Below are positions 45,183 to 54,364 of a DNA stretch of 64,000 nucleotides, piece by piece. The stretch comes from Caballeronia hypogeia (GTDB lineage: Bacteria; Pseudomonadota; Gammaproteobacteria; Burkholderiales; Burkholderiaceae): assembly GCF_001544875.2 (NCBI RefSeq), contig NZ_FCOA02000002.1:1-64000 (forward strand). The letters run 5' to 3'. Under the pieces are notes generated by a model. That model did not search any database. It saw only the letters and a program-made list of their open reading frames with translations, and had not been told where the DNA came from. The number at the start of each line of letters is the position of its first letter. Positions within the stretch are counted from its first letter, which is position 1. A program made the translations under genes and the position numbers.

Positions 45183-46544
45183 ATGCTCGATGAAATACTG
45201 CGGGGCGTGACGCGCTGCTATCGCCTGCCGCCGCTCGACAGCGCAGCCGCCTCAAGCCCGGCGAAGGCCCTGGCGCTCGCGCTGGAACAGGCCCGCGAGG
45301 CGCTGGCCCGCGCCGGCACGCCGGATGAAGCGCTGAAGCGCCGTTTCATCGATTCGCTCGCGCGCATGATCCGCGACGCACTGCGCACGGACGGCGGCGA
45401 CCCCGTCTTTCAGGCGATGACGCTGCGTCACCGGGTCGTGCGGGTGCGCGAATACGCGTCGTTGTCTGCACATGCCGGGCAGGATCGGCGCGGGATTCGC
45501 GCGGCCGTTGCTTCGCTCGCGCATCCGGGAAAAGTGGCGCGGATCGTTTCCGTCGCGCAGCGCGACGCGCTGAGCGGGCTTCATGCCGCAGCGACATCGG
45601 CGGACTCGTCGGCGTTTCACGAGACCGTTCGCGCCCTGCTCGAAGTGCCGGAGATCGCGCAAGATTCGGCGCTCGCGAGCGGGCTGGTGCGGCTGCGCGA
45701 CAGCGACGCGTTGACACGTCTGCGCCGGCTCGAATCCTTGGAGGCGGATGAATCCGTGCGCCATTACCGGTCGCTGTGTGACCTTCAGGGCCCGCGTCCG
45801 GGCAGTGCGCTGGCCGTGGCTCACGGCGCCGCTTCGCAACGGCGCGGCGTGGCCACGGAAGCGGCGGCGGCCCGCGCGCTCGAAGCGCTGGCGCGTCGCC
45901 TCGACGAGGCAGACGGCACGCGCGACGCGTGGCGCGTGGTGACGTCGATGCGTGTTCCGGCTTCGATACCGGCGAGTCACGCGCACGCGAAGACAGAATG
46001 GGACGCGGTGCTGCTGCATCGCGTGAGTGCGGACGACGAAGCCTGGGACGTGCGTCTGCTGGTCGAAGCCAAGGCTTCGGTGGATGCGGCCGCCACCGAC
46101 TTTGGTCGCCTGCTGCGCGGAATACGGCTGCTTGCACATGCGGAACGTGACGCGACTTACGCCTTCGAGACTCGTTGCGGCACGATGCGTATTCGCGGCG
46201 CGTCGCTCGGCGCGCTGCGAACCGACGAAGCCAGCCTGCGGCGCACGGTGCTGTATTGCTGCGACGCGCCGGCGGAGGCGAATCCGCGCCTGCTCGGCGC
46301 GGCCATCCGCATGCAGCTCCTGTCGGCGCCCGCAAGCCTGGAATATGCTGCCGCGCTCGCGGAAAACCCGCATGCCGATGCGCAGGTTCTCGAAGCGATA
46401 TGGACCGATCTGCTCGCATCGCCGCGCTGGCGCGCCGTGCTCGACCAGTATCCGATGCTGCGTCAGGTCCGCGAACTGATGGTCCACACGAACGACCTGG
46501 CCGCAGCGGCCGACAACGCTCACTGCGAATCGGGCAACGCATAG
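45183..46544 (+). CDS. hypothetical protein with PD-(D/E)XK nuclease-like residues
   Basis: 453 residues. Residues 1-200 are helical and Ala/Arg-rich without a known domain. At 219-297 lies a pattern like the PD-(D/E)XK nuclease core: QRRGVATEA with Glu226 on a helix, then KTEWDAVLL with Asp274, then LLVEAKAS with Glu295-x-Lys297. Lineage homologues are often listed as hypothetical, sometimes under a misleading DAHP-synthase label for which I see no support. ATG 45183 (MLDEILRGVTRCYRLPPLD) is the natural start; the upstream reading crosses the neighbouring gene. Any nuclease activity is inference. Confidence 0.65.
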   Translation: MLDEILRGVTRCYRLPPLDSAAASSPAKALALALEQAREALARAGTPDEALKRRFIDSLARMIRDALRTDGGDPVFQAMTLRHRVVRVREYASLSAHAGQDRRGIRAAVASLAHPGKVARIVSVAQRDALSGLHAAATSADSSAFHETVRALLEVPEIAQDSALASGLVRLRDSDALTRLRRLESLEADESVRHYRSLCDLQGPRPGSALAVAHGAASQRRGVATEAAAARALEALARRLDEADGTRDAWRVVTSMRVPASIPASHAHAKTEWDAVLLHRVSADDEAWDVRLLVEAKASVDAAATDFGRLLRGIRLLAHAERDATYAFETRCGTMRIRGASLGALRTDEASLRRTVLYCCDAPAEANPRLLGAAIRMQLLSAPASLEYAAALAENPHADAQVLEAIWTDLLASPRWRAVLDQYPMLRQVRELMVHTNDLAAAADNAHCESGNA

Positions 46545-46602
46545 GCGATCACGCAATCGTCCGGCTTCGTGGGAAACGAGCCGTGTCCGCTCGCCGCTAT
46601 CG

Positions 46603-47655
46603 CTATGGATGGAAGCGCATCTCCAGCACCCGGCCGATGTTCGCGAGATTCGATTCGATCTGATCCAGCGCAAATGACAGCGTGGATAGCGCCTGCGATT
46701 GCAACGGCATCACTTCAGACCCGCCGACGCGCGCCCGCACCGCGGCCGCGGCGTCGTGCAGCGGCCCGAGGAAGCGCTGCGTCGGAGGCAGCGGCACGCC
46801 GCCGCGCATCCACTCGGCGAGCGCTTTCAGATAGCTGTTCGCGCAATGGCACACCGCGTCAATGCGCTCGATCAGCGCATCGCGTTCTTGATGCGGCAGC
46901 GACGCGCATTGCGCCTGCCCGACGCGGTCGAGCAGCACCAGTCCGTGCCAGAGCGTCTGGAACGCGTTGAGGGCGGCGGCGAGCGTCGAGCCCGTCTCGA
47001 AGCGCGCGCGCACGCGCGTTTCGCCGCAGACCGCGCGCGCCTCGACGAGATGGCGCAGGAAGCGCTCATGCAGCGCGTCGACACTCGTGCGGTCCTCGAC
47101 AGGATGCAGGATCGGCAAGGTCGTGAGCAGCGCGCGCGAGTCGTCGAGCAGTTCGCCCATGATGTCGAAGGCGCGCGAGCGGGCGAGTTGCGGCCACACG
47201 CTCACCGACACCGCAATGCCGATGGCCGCGCCCGCCACGATGGCCTCCGCACGCGCGAACGCGCCCGCGATGCCGGCGGACGGTTCCAGCGCGAGCGCCG
47301 CCGCCACGACGATGCTGTAGTTCGTCGTGGGAAAGATCGTCGAGGACAGGCAGGTGACGAGCGTCGCGAGGCTGAGCCTTAACAGCGCATTGTCGGGCGC
47401 GGCGAAGAAATGCAGCGTCGCGACGCCGACCGCCGTGCCGAGTACCGCGCCGATCATCTGCCCGGTGCCGTGCTTCAGGCTGCGGTCGAAGTTGACCTGC
47501 AGCGTGAACAGACTCGAAAACACGCCCCAAGTCAGGCTCGGCGAGGCGATGAACTTCATGCACGCATACGTGAGCACGCTCGCGATCGACGACTGCACGC
47601 ACATGCGCGCCGCATCGAAGCGGCCGATGCGCCGGCGACGGATGATCGGATTCAC
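46603..47655 (-). CDS. FUSC-family aromatic acid exporter-like membrane protein
   Basis: 350 residues. The first 170 hold about six membrane segments beginning SSIASVLTYACMKFIASPSLTWGVFSSLFTLQ, with the FUSC-typical GTGQMIGAVLGTAVGV. The rest is a soluble helical domain. Relatives (AaeB, YccS) export aromatic carboxylic acids or related stressors. It is shorter than AaeB, having one FUSC unit. It stands alone, convergent with the gene at 45183. Confidence 0.8.
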   Translation of the reverse strand: MNPIIRRRRIGRFDAARMCVQSSIASVLTYACMKFIASPSLTWGVFSSLFTLQVNFDRSLKHGTGQMIGAVLGTAVGVATLHFFAAPDNALLRLSLATLVTCLSSTIFPTTNYSIVVAAALALEPSAGIAGAFARAEAIVAGAAIGIAVSVSVWPQLARSRAFDIMGELLDDSRALLTTLPILHPVEDRTSVDALHERFLRHLVEARAVCGETRVRARFETGSTLAAALNAFQTLWHGLVLLDRVGQAQCASLPHQERDALIERIDAVCHCANSYLKALAEWMRGGVPLPPTQRFLGPLHDAAAAVRARVGGSEVMPLQSQALSTLSFALDQIESNLANIGRVLEMRFHP

Positions 47656-47865
47656 TTCGGATTCACGTCGGCTCGTGCGCGGTCTTCATGCAGGCCAAAC
47701 GCATTGCATTCAGCGCGGTGAGGAAGGCAGGGTTCTTCATGGCGTCAACATCGGATGAGTCGTGCCGGAATTCAGCAAGTGTCGTTCCGGTGCGCTCCCG
47801 CGGGACGTATGTCTCTCGAAAGCTGCACTTGCTAAATTCTTTTCATCCCTCTCGAAACCCCCCAC

Positions 47866-48432
47866 ATGAACGACAAGAACCCGCTTCCCGATGCCGCGCC
47901 CATGGATACGGTGCCTTCGACATCGAGTCCGGGCTACGCGAAGGCACATCCGGTCACGCGCGCCTTCGACGCTTTCGCCAGCACCGTGACGCGCTGGGCC
48001 GGATCGCCCGTCGCCTTCGGGCTCGCGGTGATATCAGTGGTCGTCTGGCTCGTGTCGGGGCCGTTCTTCCATTTCTCGGAAGGCTGGCAACTGGTCATCA
48101 ACACGGGCACGACGATCATCACCTTTCTGATGGTGTTTCTCATTCAGCAGAGCGCGAACAAGGACAGCGTCGCGGTTCATCTGAAGCTCAACGAACTGCT
48201 CGCGTCGCACAAGCACGCGAGCAACAAGTTGATTGGGATCGAAGACGCGACCGAGGAAGACTTGCGCAAGCTCGCCGCGGCCTATCTCCAGCTCGCGGAG
48301 GAACGGGAGAGCGAGGGCGCGGCGACGCACGAAGACGGCGCGGCGGCGGCCGAGATCGCGCGCCGGCTCGCGAAAGCGCAGGCGCGCAACGCGTCCAGAC
48401 GCGGAAGCGACGAACGCGTCGAGGCGGAATAA
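47866..48432 (+). CDS. low-affinity iron permease family protein
   Basis: 188 residues. Two membrane segments (PVAFGLAVISVVVWLVSGP and VINTGTTIITFLMVFLIQ) precede QQSANKDSVAVHLKLNELLA, the signature of the Fet4-like low-affinity iron permease domain, here in its short bacterial form. The C-terminal 70 residues are a charged cytoplasmic helix. Bacterial members are not proven transporters. No clear Shine-Dalgarno sequence precedes ATG 47866. Confidence 0.75.
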   Translation: MNDKNPLPDAAPMDTVPSTSSPGYAKAHPVTRAFDAFASTVTRWAGSPVAFGLAVISVVVWLVSGPFFHFSEGWQLVINTGTTIITFLMVFLIQQSANKDSVAVHLKLNELLASHKHASNKLIGIEDATEEDLRKLAAAYLQLAEERESEGAATHEDGAAAAEIARRLAKAQARNASRRGSDERVEAE

Positions 48433-48456
48433 GGCTGACCGGACGGCTCCGCGCGC

Positions 48457-48891
48457 TTACTTGAGATCGTCGGGCACCTTGCCGCCGTTCTCGGCGAGCT
48501 TCTGCATCACCTGCTTGTGCAGCCAGATGTTCATCGCGGCGGAGTCCTCCGTGTTGCCGCTGTAGTGCAGTTCGGAGGCCAGCTCCTTTCTCGCGGCGAG
48601 GCTGCTGTCGAGACCCAGCAGCTTCATCAGATCGACTATGGAGGTGCGCCAGTTGAGCTGCTCGCCGTGGCTCGCCTGCATCTGCGTGAGCACCGCTTCG
48701 ACATCCACGTTCTGTTGCGGGGCGTCGGCCTGCGCGGGGGGCGATGCGGCCGTCGATGTCGCGGGCGCGGCGGCGCCTGCCGCCGGCGCACCGGAAGCAG
48801 GCGGGGCGGCGCTCCCGCCTGCTTGTGCCGCTGGCGTATTGCTGTCCTGATGGCCGAAGATCTTGCTCATGATCGATGAAAAGATGCTCAT
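48457..48891 (-). CDS. DUF3597 domain protein
   Basis: 144 residues. MSIFSSIMSKIFG is followed by a 45-residue Ala/Pro/Gly linker and then the DUF3597 domain (VDVEAVLTQMQASHGEQLNWRTSIVDLMKLLGLDSSLAARKELA to the end, VPDDLK). The domain is a small helical bundle of unknown role. It converges on the iron-permease-like gene. Confidence 0.85.
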   Translation of the reverse strand: MSIFSSIMSKIFGHQDSNTPAAQAGGSAAPPASGAPAAGAAAPATSTAASPPAQADAPQQNVDVEAVLTQMQASHGEQLNWRTSIVDLMKLLGLDSSLAARKELASELHYSGNTEDSAAMNIWLHKQVMQKLAENGGKVPDDLK

Positions 48892-49058
48892 AGCGCCTCC
48901 TGTGGGTTAAGGCAACTTGCCGTCGCAAACCATGTGCCGCGACCACTTGTGCAGCGTTTTGGCGACGCATCCATCTATCATATGGAAATGAACACGAGCG
49001 GCCGCCCGCATGACGCAGCCGGCCCCCCCATTATTCTTACCGATAGACCGAGAACACC

Positions 49059-49328
49059 ATGTCCGAAGCCGCGCCGAATCCCCAGAACGAATTCCTCAAC
49101 GTCCTGCGCAAGGAGCACAAGCGCGTCTCTGTTTTTCTCGTCAACGGCATCAAGCTGACGGGTCACATCCAGTCATTCGATTCGTATATGGTCTATCTCA
49201 ACTCGACGACCGGCGCGCAAGGCATCTTCAAGCACGCGATATCGACCATCAGCGAGGATCAGGGCCGCACGCACCGGCCGGAACGGCCCGAGCGCCACGA
49301 GCGGCCGGAGCGCCGTTCACACGAATGA
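49059..49328 (+). CDS. hfq: Hfq-like Sm RNA chaperone (second Hfq)
   Basis: 89 residues. The Sm core [22 protein letters not shown] (12-33) and FKHAISTI with the KH motif (Lys58-His59) are clear Hfq. Differences from the canonical protein: Phe26 replaces distal-face Tyr25, the usual QDPFLN is QNEFLN, and [10 protein letters not shown] replaces VTQMVYKH. The tail carries a charged RPER repeat ([14 protein letters not shown]). Burkholderia species are known to carry a second Hfq (Hfq2); the standard hfq lies in the hflX region of the genome, not here. It would bind sRNAs and mRNAs with altered specificity. Confidence 0.85.
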   Translation: MSEAAPNPQNEFLNVLRKEHKRVSVFLVNGIKLTGHIQSFDSYMVYLNSTTGAQGIFKHAISTISEDQGRTHRPERPERHERPERRSHE

Positions 49329-49379
49329 ACGCTTGCGTGCGATGCGCGTCCGCTCGCGGCGGCCGGCGAGCCGCGCGCT

Positions 49380-50548
49380 TCAGGCTGAGCCGCGCGAGCG
49401 GAGGCCGACGGGCTGCAGACCGCCGCGCAACAGGAACGCGACGAGCTCGGCCTGGCGATGCGTATCGGTCTTGGCGAGAACCTGCTTCAGATAGCCGCGC
49501 GCCGTTCCGATCTCAATATTCAACTGCCTCGCGGCGAGACGCAGGTCATCGCCGCGCGCGAGCAGGGCCGCGAGCGCTGCTTCGCGCCGCGTGAGGCCAA
49601 AGGCGGCGCACAGGAACGATGTGTCGATCGCGGGCGGCCGGTCGGCTTCCATGACGAACACGATCGTGCGTGCAGTCGCCACGCCGAGAGAGGACGGCAA
49701 GGAATAGCCCGCCGGAACGACTCTGGCGACCAGCGGACCGCGCGGCGGCCGGCGATGAATCAGGCAGTTCCACGCGGACGCCGCCCGCGCCGCCGGATCG
49801 GGGTCCCGGCGTCGGGCGTCACCGAAGTGCGTGGCGGCGGCGATCGACGCGGCGAGATTGCGCGCGTCGTCGGCGCGCGTGGCCGTGAGCCCGCTGGCTT
49901 CGAGCACGAGACCATCGCGCGACGAGCCAGCGCCTCGGCGCAGGGATTGGCGAGCAGCGGACGCATGGTTTCATCGAGAAACACGACGCCCACGTTCAGT
50001 CTGGCGATCGCCTCACAGGTCGCCGACGCCCGTCCCTCCGAACCGGCGATGCGCCGCCATACCTTGAACGCCGTCACGACGTGCGAGCCAATCACGCTGG
50101 TCGCGCGAACGTCGTCTTCCGTGAAGTCGGCGGCGCCCGCGTTGCGCGCCAGTGTCAGCAGAATGCGACGGTCGGCCCCGCGCACGAGCGGCGCGACGAT
50201 TCCATAGAAGCCGCCGGCGGGGCGCACGGCGGCATCATAGAGATCGGACATCCGGAAGTCCGCGTCCGATATCACCGAAGTCTGGCGCAAGGGCGTGCCC
50301 GTGGGTATCGCCTCGATCCATGCGGGCAGCCGGTTTTCGATCTCGCGCTGAAGACGGGGGACATCGTCGGCGCTGAATCCGCTGGTGACCGCGAGCGTGG
50401 GTCCGCATGACGCGGCCGCATGCAAGATGGCCTTGTGCGCGCCGCCCGCGAGCGCCACCGACGCAATCGCTTCGGGCCAGTGCTCCGGCGCGAGCGTCGC
50501 CTCGTAGATGCTCTGGATCGCGCGATGAATGGCATCGACTCGTTGCAT
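49380..50548 (-). pseudogene. LuxR-family regulator, frameshifted
   Basis: Two frames together make one protein of about 389 residues. The first runs from ATG 50548 (after GGGAGACC) to about 49917 with an unassigned sensory domain. The second continues from about 49914 (DGLVLEASGLTATRADDARNL) to a LuxR helix-turn-helix at the end (FGLTRREAALAALLARGDDL...IGTARGYLKQVLAKTDTHRQAEL). At 49914-49919 one base is missing after CGTCGC, which throws the reading into a spurious tail. Either a real inactivating deletion or a sequencing error explains this. The helix-turn-helix is otherwise intact. Confidence 0.75.
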
Positions 50549-50853
50549 GCGGTCTCCCGCGAGCCTTCACGGCGCCGCGTCTTCAGAAAACCTGCCTGGC
50601 AGTATAGGAAGCTTTTCGGACAGGCGGAGCCCGATCGAAGGTCCCCTGCGCGCGAGATTGCCCTCAAATGGGGGTATCGGCTGAGATTGCCGTGCGCGAC
50701 ACTTTTCCCCGGCAGCGCGACGCCATGTCAATGATCATAGGTAGACATGCTGAATAGTGTCGGCGCGAGAGCTGGCGTCCGTTGGCGCACGTTCGTGTCG
50801 GACATCGGCATAGGGAGAAGGGAATTCAGAAGTAATCCGTCTGGAGGTCGACG
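50549..50853. other. gene-free stretch
   Basis: Promoter-sized gap (305 bases) between the divergent LuxR remnant and the secreted protein at 50854. No clear -35/-10 pair or repeat is visible. TCTGGAGGTCGACG at its end is the ribosome binding site of the next gene. Confidence 0.4.
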
Positions 50854-51363
50854 ATGAAAAGCACAACCCGCGCATCCGGTATTACCGTGCTGTCCTCGAC
50901 AGCGTTCGTCGCGATGACGTTTCTGCCGGCGGTCTGCGCGGCCGAAGCGCTGCCGAAGCAGGGGGCCATCGAGGCAACCTACGTCGCCACCGGCAACGAC
51001 GTCCGGGAGCTCAAGGCGGGCGGCGACGACGCGGTGTATCTGTTCGAATCCACGCTGCTCATGACGAACAACCAGAAGACGCCGCTGATGCACAACGTCA
51101 CGGCGCGTTGCGTCGAAGCGGGTTTCAGCGCGAGTTCCGCGACCGGCTACTGCGTCTATACGGACAAGGACGGAGACAAGTTCGTCGAGACCTATAGCTA
51201 TCCGGGCGGTTCGACATCGGGCAAGGGCACGCTCGGCGCGGGCACCGGCAAGTACAAGGGCATCGAGGGAAAGTTCGACTGGCAGCAGGTGCAGGTATTG
51301 CCGGCGGACAAGGGCTCGTACAGCTATATCGGGGAAAAGATGGGGAGCTATCGCATTCCTTAG
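50854..51363 (+). CDS. secreted beta-barrel-like hypothetical protein
   Basis: 169 residues. Signal peptide to about 30 (SSTAFVAMTFLPAVCAAE). The mature chain is beta-rich with TGYCVYTDKDGDKFVE and GTLGAGTGKYKGIEGKFDW, a pattern seen in lipocalin- or allene-oxide-cyclase-like small barrels. Function unknown; periplasmic or exported. GGAGGTCGACG precedes the ATG. Confidence 0.7.
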   Translation: MKSTTRASGITVLSSTAFVAMTFLPAVCAAEALPKQGAIEATYVATGNDVRELKAGGDDAVYLFESTLLMTNNQKTPLMHNVTARCVEAGFSASSATGYCVYTDKDGDKFVETYSYPGGSTSGKGTLGAGTGKYKGIEGKFDWQQVQVLPADKGSYSYIGEKMGSYRIP

Positions 51364-51512
51364 ACGTAACCCGTGCCGGCCGCCTCCCGTTTGATCGAGA
51401 TCAATACGCGGGCCAAATTCATCGCAAAAACTTAAGGGATATGTCCGCTTCGGGGACGTCCCGTTCGTTCGATGCGTGAAGCACGCGCAGCGTCGTTTTG
51501 CGAGGTCTCGGC

Positions 51513-51818
51513 ATGAACATCACGTTTTTGAGTCACACGCCCGTCTATCAGGGCGATGTCCCGTCGCTCACGTTCGCGGCCGTCGCCGATGGCGAGCGCG
51601 TCGAATGCATCATTTCCGCCGAGGCGCTGGAAGATCACTTCGGCGCCGCGTCGTGGCGCGAGGAAGATCTGCGGCTCGCGTTCGAGAGTCACCGGTCGTC
51701 CATCGAAGGCGCGGCGGAACAGATGCTGAGCCGGTTCGGCTGCAACCCCGTCATGCTGCGCAGCGGCTATTTTCGCTTTCGCGAAGCGCGCGCGAACGCC
51801 GCTTCGATCCGGAGCTGA
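51513..51818 (+). CDS. DUF1488 family protein
   Basis: 101 residues. MNITFLSHTPVYQGDVPSLTF, RVECIISAEALEDHFGA and AFESHRSSIEGAAEQML fit DUF1488, a small protein family of Burkholderiaceae with unknown function. ATG 51513 is used because the family begins MNI.F. It converges on the small protein gene at 51861. Confidence 0.78.
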   Translation: MNITFLSHTPVYQGDVPSLTFAAVADGERVECIISAEALEDHFGAASWREEDLRLAFESHRSSIEGAAEQMLSRFGCNPVMLRSGYFRFREARANAASIRS

Positions 51819-51860
51819 AGCGGCGTTTGCGCTTCTATGGCGTGAGGGATTTGCCCGCGC

Positions 51861-52208
51861 TTACTGTGCGATCGTCTGGAATGGCGGCAGCGGCATCTCG
51901 TCGCCGTCGATGAACGCGGTCGCGCAGCGGACCGCGAAGCCGAGCGCGACATCCTCGCTCGCGAATGCGCCAAGTCTTCCCAGCGAAGTCGAATGGCCGT
52001 CTTCTTCCAGAATCGACGCGCTCGCCATGAACACGTTGCCCACGCGCGTGGCCGAGGCATGGAAGGCCGCGCCACGGTGATACTTGATGGTCGGGTGAAA
52101 ATCTTCGAGGTCGTCGAAGGAAGGTGTGACCGGCATTGCGCCGCGTACCGAATGCAGACCGAACAGGCGGTCTCGCTCTCTCAGGATGACGTCATTTGTC
52201 GGGGTCAT
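51861..52208 (-). CDS. small hypothetical protein, paralog of the one at 44779
   Basis: 115 residues. The C-terminal 75 share YHRGAAFHASATRVGNVFMA-ASILEEDGHSTSLGRLGAFASED...CATAFIDGDEMPLPPF with the protein at 44779. The N-terminal 40 residues (MTPTNDVILRERDRLFGL) are specific to this copy. No family recognised. ATG 52208 follows GAGAGACAG. Both copies stand alone about 7 kb apart, on the same strand. Confidence 0.65.
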   Translation of the reverse strand: MTPTNDVILRERDRLFGLHSVRGAMPVTPSFDDLEDFHPTIKYHRGAAFHASATRVGNVFMASASILEEDGHSTSLGRLGAFASEDVALGFAVRCATAFIDGDEMPLPPFQTIAQ

Positions 52209-52508
52209 CTGTCTCTCAGGTTCTTTTATCGGAAGGCATACAAGCCTAACCGTTCAGCTTTTGTCGCCTGAGGCGTTTTAAGCTTTTTTACCTTTCTTTG
52301 GTAGACGCTTAAGTATGGGGAAAGCGCCGAAATTCGCGTTTCCTGACGGACAGATTGTTCATACCTATACACATTTCCATCAGATTATTCGGCCAAATGT
52401 TAGCTTTCTCCGACGCCTTTTTATTGCTGCAACATCTCGCGGACCATAATCGCCGCACCATCCAGCTCGGCCCCCTCAAGAAATTCGAAGAAACGGGAGA
52501 TTCCGCAG
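52209..52508. other. AT-rich gene-free stretch
   Basis: 300 bases separate the divergent small protein and the lipoprotein. It is AT-rich, with TTAAGC (52278-52283) and GCTTAA (52307-52312) as inverted arms around a pyrimidine-rich loop. Likely promoters in both directions; no gene. Confidence 0.4.
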
Positions 52509-54263
52509 ATGAAAGGGCACTTCTCGCTTGGCGTGATCGTAGTCGTCGCTGCCGTTGCGGCAGCAATCATCGGTGGATGTAGCGGAGGCAGTTCGAATTC
52601 CGACACGGCCGCGACGTCCGGAGGCAACGCATCGTCTTCGGGGCCGTCATCCGCGTCGAGTCCCGCCACGGCGTCGAGTCCGTCGGCGGCTTCGTCGGCG
52701 AGCGGGGCCAGCACGCCGGCCGCGAGCACGGCATCGCCATCCACGCCGATGGACGTCGTCACGTATCACAACGACATTCGCCGTACCGCCGGGCAGCTCG
52801 CCGAAACCCGGCTCACGCCCGCCAACGTCAAGGCAGCCACGTTCGGCAAGCTCGGCTTCTATTCCGTCGATGGCGCCATCGACGCGCAGCCGCTTTATCT
52901 CGGCAAAGTGCCGATCGCGGGCGGCACCCACAACGTGCTCTACGTCGCCACCGAGAACGGCACCGTCTACGCTTTCGACGCCGACACCGGCACCGTTCTC
53001 TGGCGCGTCTCGACCTTGGGCGCGGGCGAAACACCCAGCGACGATCACGGCTGCAACCAGACCACGCCGACCATCGGCGTCACGGCGACGCCGGTCATCG
53101 ACCGCGCGCGCGGGCCGAACGGCGCGATGTATGTCGTGGGCATGTCGAAGGACAGCTCGGGCGGCTATCACCAGCGCATCCACGCGCTCGATATCGCCAC
53201 CGGCGCCGAGCTCTTCGGCGGCCCGACGGAAATCACCGGTTCGTATCCCGGCACCGGATCGGGCAGCGTCAACGGCGTCGTGCCGTTCACGTCCGGCCAG
53301 TACATCGAGCGCGCATCGCTCCTGCTGATGAACGGCGTGGTGTACACGTCGTGGAGCTCGCATTGCGATGCGCTGCCGTACACCGGCTGGGTCATCGGCT
53401 ACAGCGCCGATACGCTCAAGCAGACGAACATCGTCAACGTAACGCCGAACGGCGAGATGGGCGGCATCTGGATGAGCGGCGCGGGCCTCGCATCGGATGG
53501 CGCGTCGATCTATTTCCTCGATGGCAACGGCACCTTCGACCCGACGACCAACGCGCAGGACATGCCCATTCACAACGATTTCGGCAACGGCTTCCTGAAG
53601 CTCACGCCGACGCCGACGCTCCAGGTGACCGATTACTTCCAGCCATCGGACACGGTCGTGCAGTCGAGTCAGGATCTCGACCTCGGCTCGGGCGGCGTGC
53701 TTGTGCTGCCCGATCTCACCGACGTCAATGGAAAGGTGCGCCATCTCGCGATAGGCGGCGGCAAGACGCGCGCGCTCTACATCGTCGATCGCGACAACAT
53801 GGGCAAGTTCGATTCGGCCGGCGACCACATCTATCAGGAGCTTTTCTCGACGATCACCGGCCCGATGTTCAGCGCGCCCGCGTTCTACAACAACACGATT
53901 TACGTCGGCCCGGCGGGCGATCGCCTGAAGGCTCTGCCGGTCGTGAACGCGATGGTGGCGACCACCGCATCGAGTCAGAGCACGAGCCCGGCGACCAACT
54001 GGGGTTTTCCGGGCTTCGCGCCGGTGATCTCCGCGAACGGCAACACGAACGGCATCGTCTGGGGCGTGGAAAACGTCACCCCCGCCGTGCTGCATGCGTA
54101 CGACGCCGGCAATCTCGCCACCGAGCTGTACAACAGCAACCAGTCGGGCACGCGCGATCAGTTCGGCGCGGGCAACAAGTTCGTCTCGCCGACAATCGCG
54201 AACGGCAAGGTGTATGTCGGCACGAAGACGGGCGTCGCGGTGTTCGGCCTGACCGGAAGCTGA
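52509..54263 (+). CDS. PQQ-like beta-propeller lipoprotein
   Basis: 584 residues. A lipoprotein signal ends in the lipobox AIIGGCSGG (Cys24). A Ser/Ala/Pro linker runs to about 80, then a quinoprotein-type beta propeller: VLYVATENGTVYAFDADTGTVLWR, RIHALDIATGAELFGG and KVYVGTKTGVAVFGL are the repeat signatures. No PQQ-binding residues can be claimed; propellers of this kind are often structural. Probably anchored in a membrane facing the periplasm. It stands alone. Confidence 0.8.
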   Translation: MKGHFSLGVIVVVAAVAAAIIGGCSGGSSNSDTAATSGGNASSSGPSSASSPATASSPSAASSASGASTPAASTASPSTPMDVVTYHNDIRRTAGQLAETRLTPANVKAATFGKLGFYSVDGAIDAQPLYLGKVPIAGGTHNVLYVATENGTVYAFDADTGTVLWRVSTLGAGETPSDDHGCNQTTPTIGVTATPVIDRARGPNGAMYVVGMSKDSSGGYHQRIHALDIATGAELFGGPTEITGSYPGTGSGSVNGVVPFTSGQYIERASLLLMNGVVYTSWSSHCDALPYTGWVIGYSADTLKQTNIVNVTPNGEMGGIWMSGAGLASDGASIYFLDGNGTFDPTTNAQDMPIHNDFGNGFLKLTPTPTLQVTDYFQPSDTVVQSSQDLDLGSGGVLVLPDLTDVNGKVRHLAIGGGKTRALYIVDRDNMGKFDSAGDHIYQELFSTITGPMFSAPAFYNNTIYVGPAGDRLKALPVVNAMVATTASSQSTSPATNWGFPGFAPVISANGNTNGIVWGVENVTPAVLHAYDAGNLATELYNSNQSGTRDQFGAGNKFVSPTIANGKVYVGTKTGVAVFGLTGS

Positions 54264-54300
54264 TGCGGGAAGCCGATGCAGGAAGCCGATGCAGGAAGCC
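54262..54300. repeat. 13-bp tandem repeat, three copies
   Basis: GATGC(A/G)GGAAGCC occurs three times head to tail (54262-54274, 54275-54287, 54288-54300) and a fourth copy begins at 54301. It overlaps the stop codon of the propeller gene and is likely a recent slippage product. Confidence 0.85.
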
Positions 54301-54364
54301 GATGCGTCGCGGGTCGGGGCCACATCGCGATAAGATCGCGATACCTCGACCCGCGGAGCCTTCG

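Noticed and set aside
45183..46544. DAHP synthase
   Set aside because: I see no DAHP synthase motifs; a PD-(D/E)XK-like pattern is a better reading.
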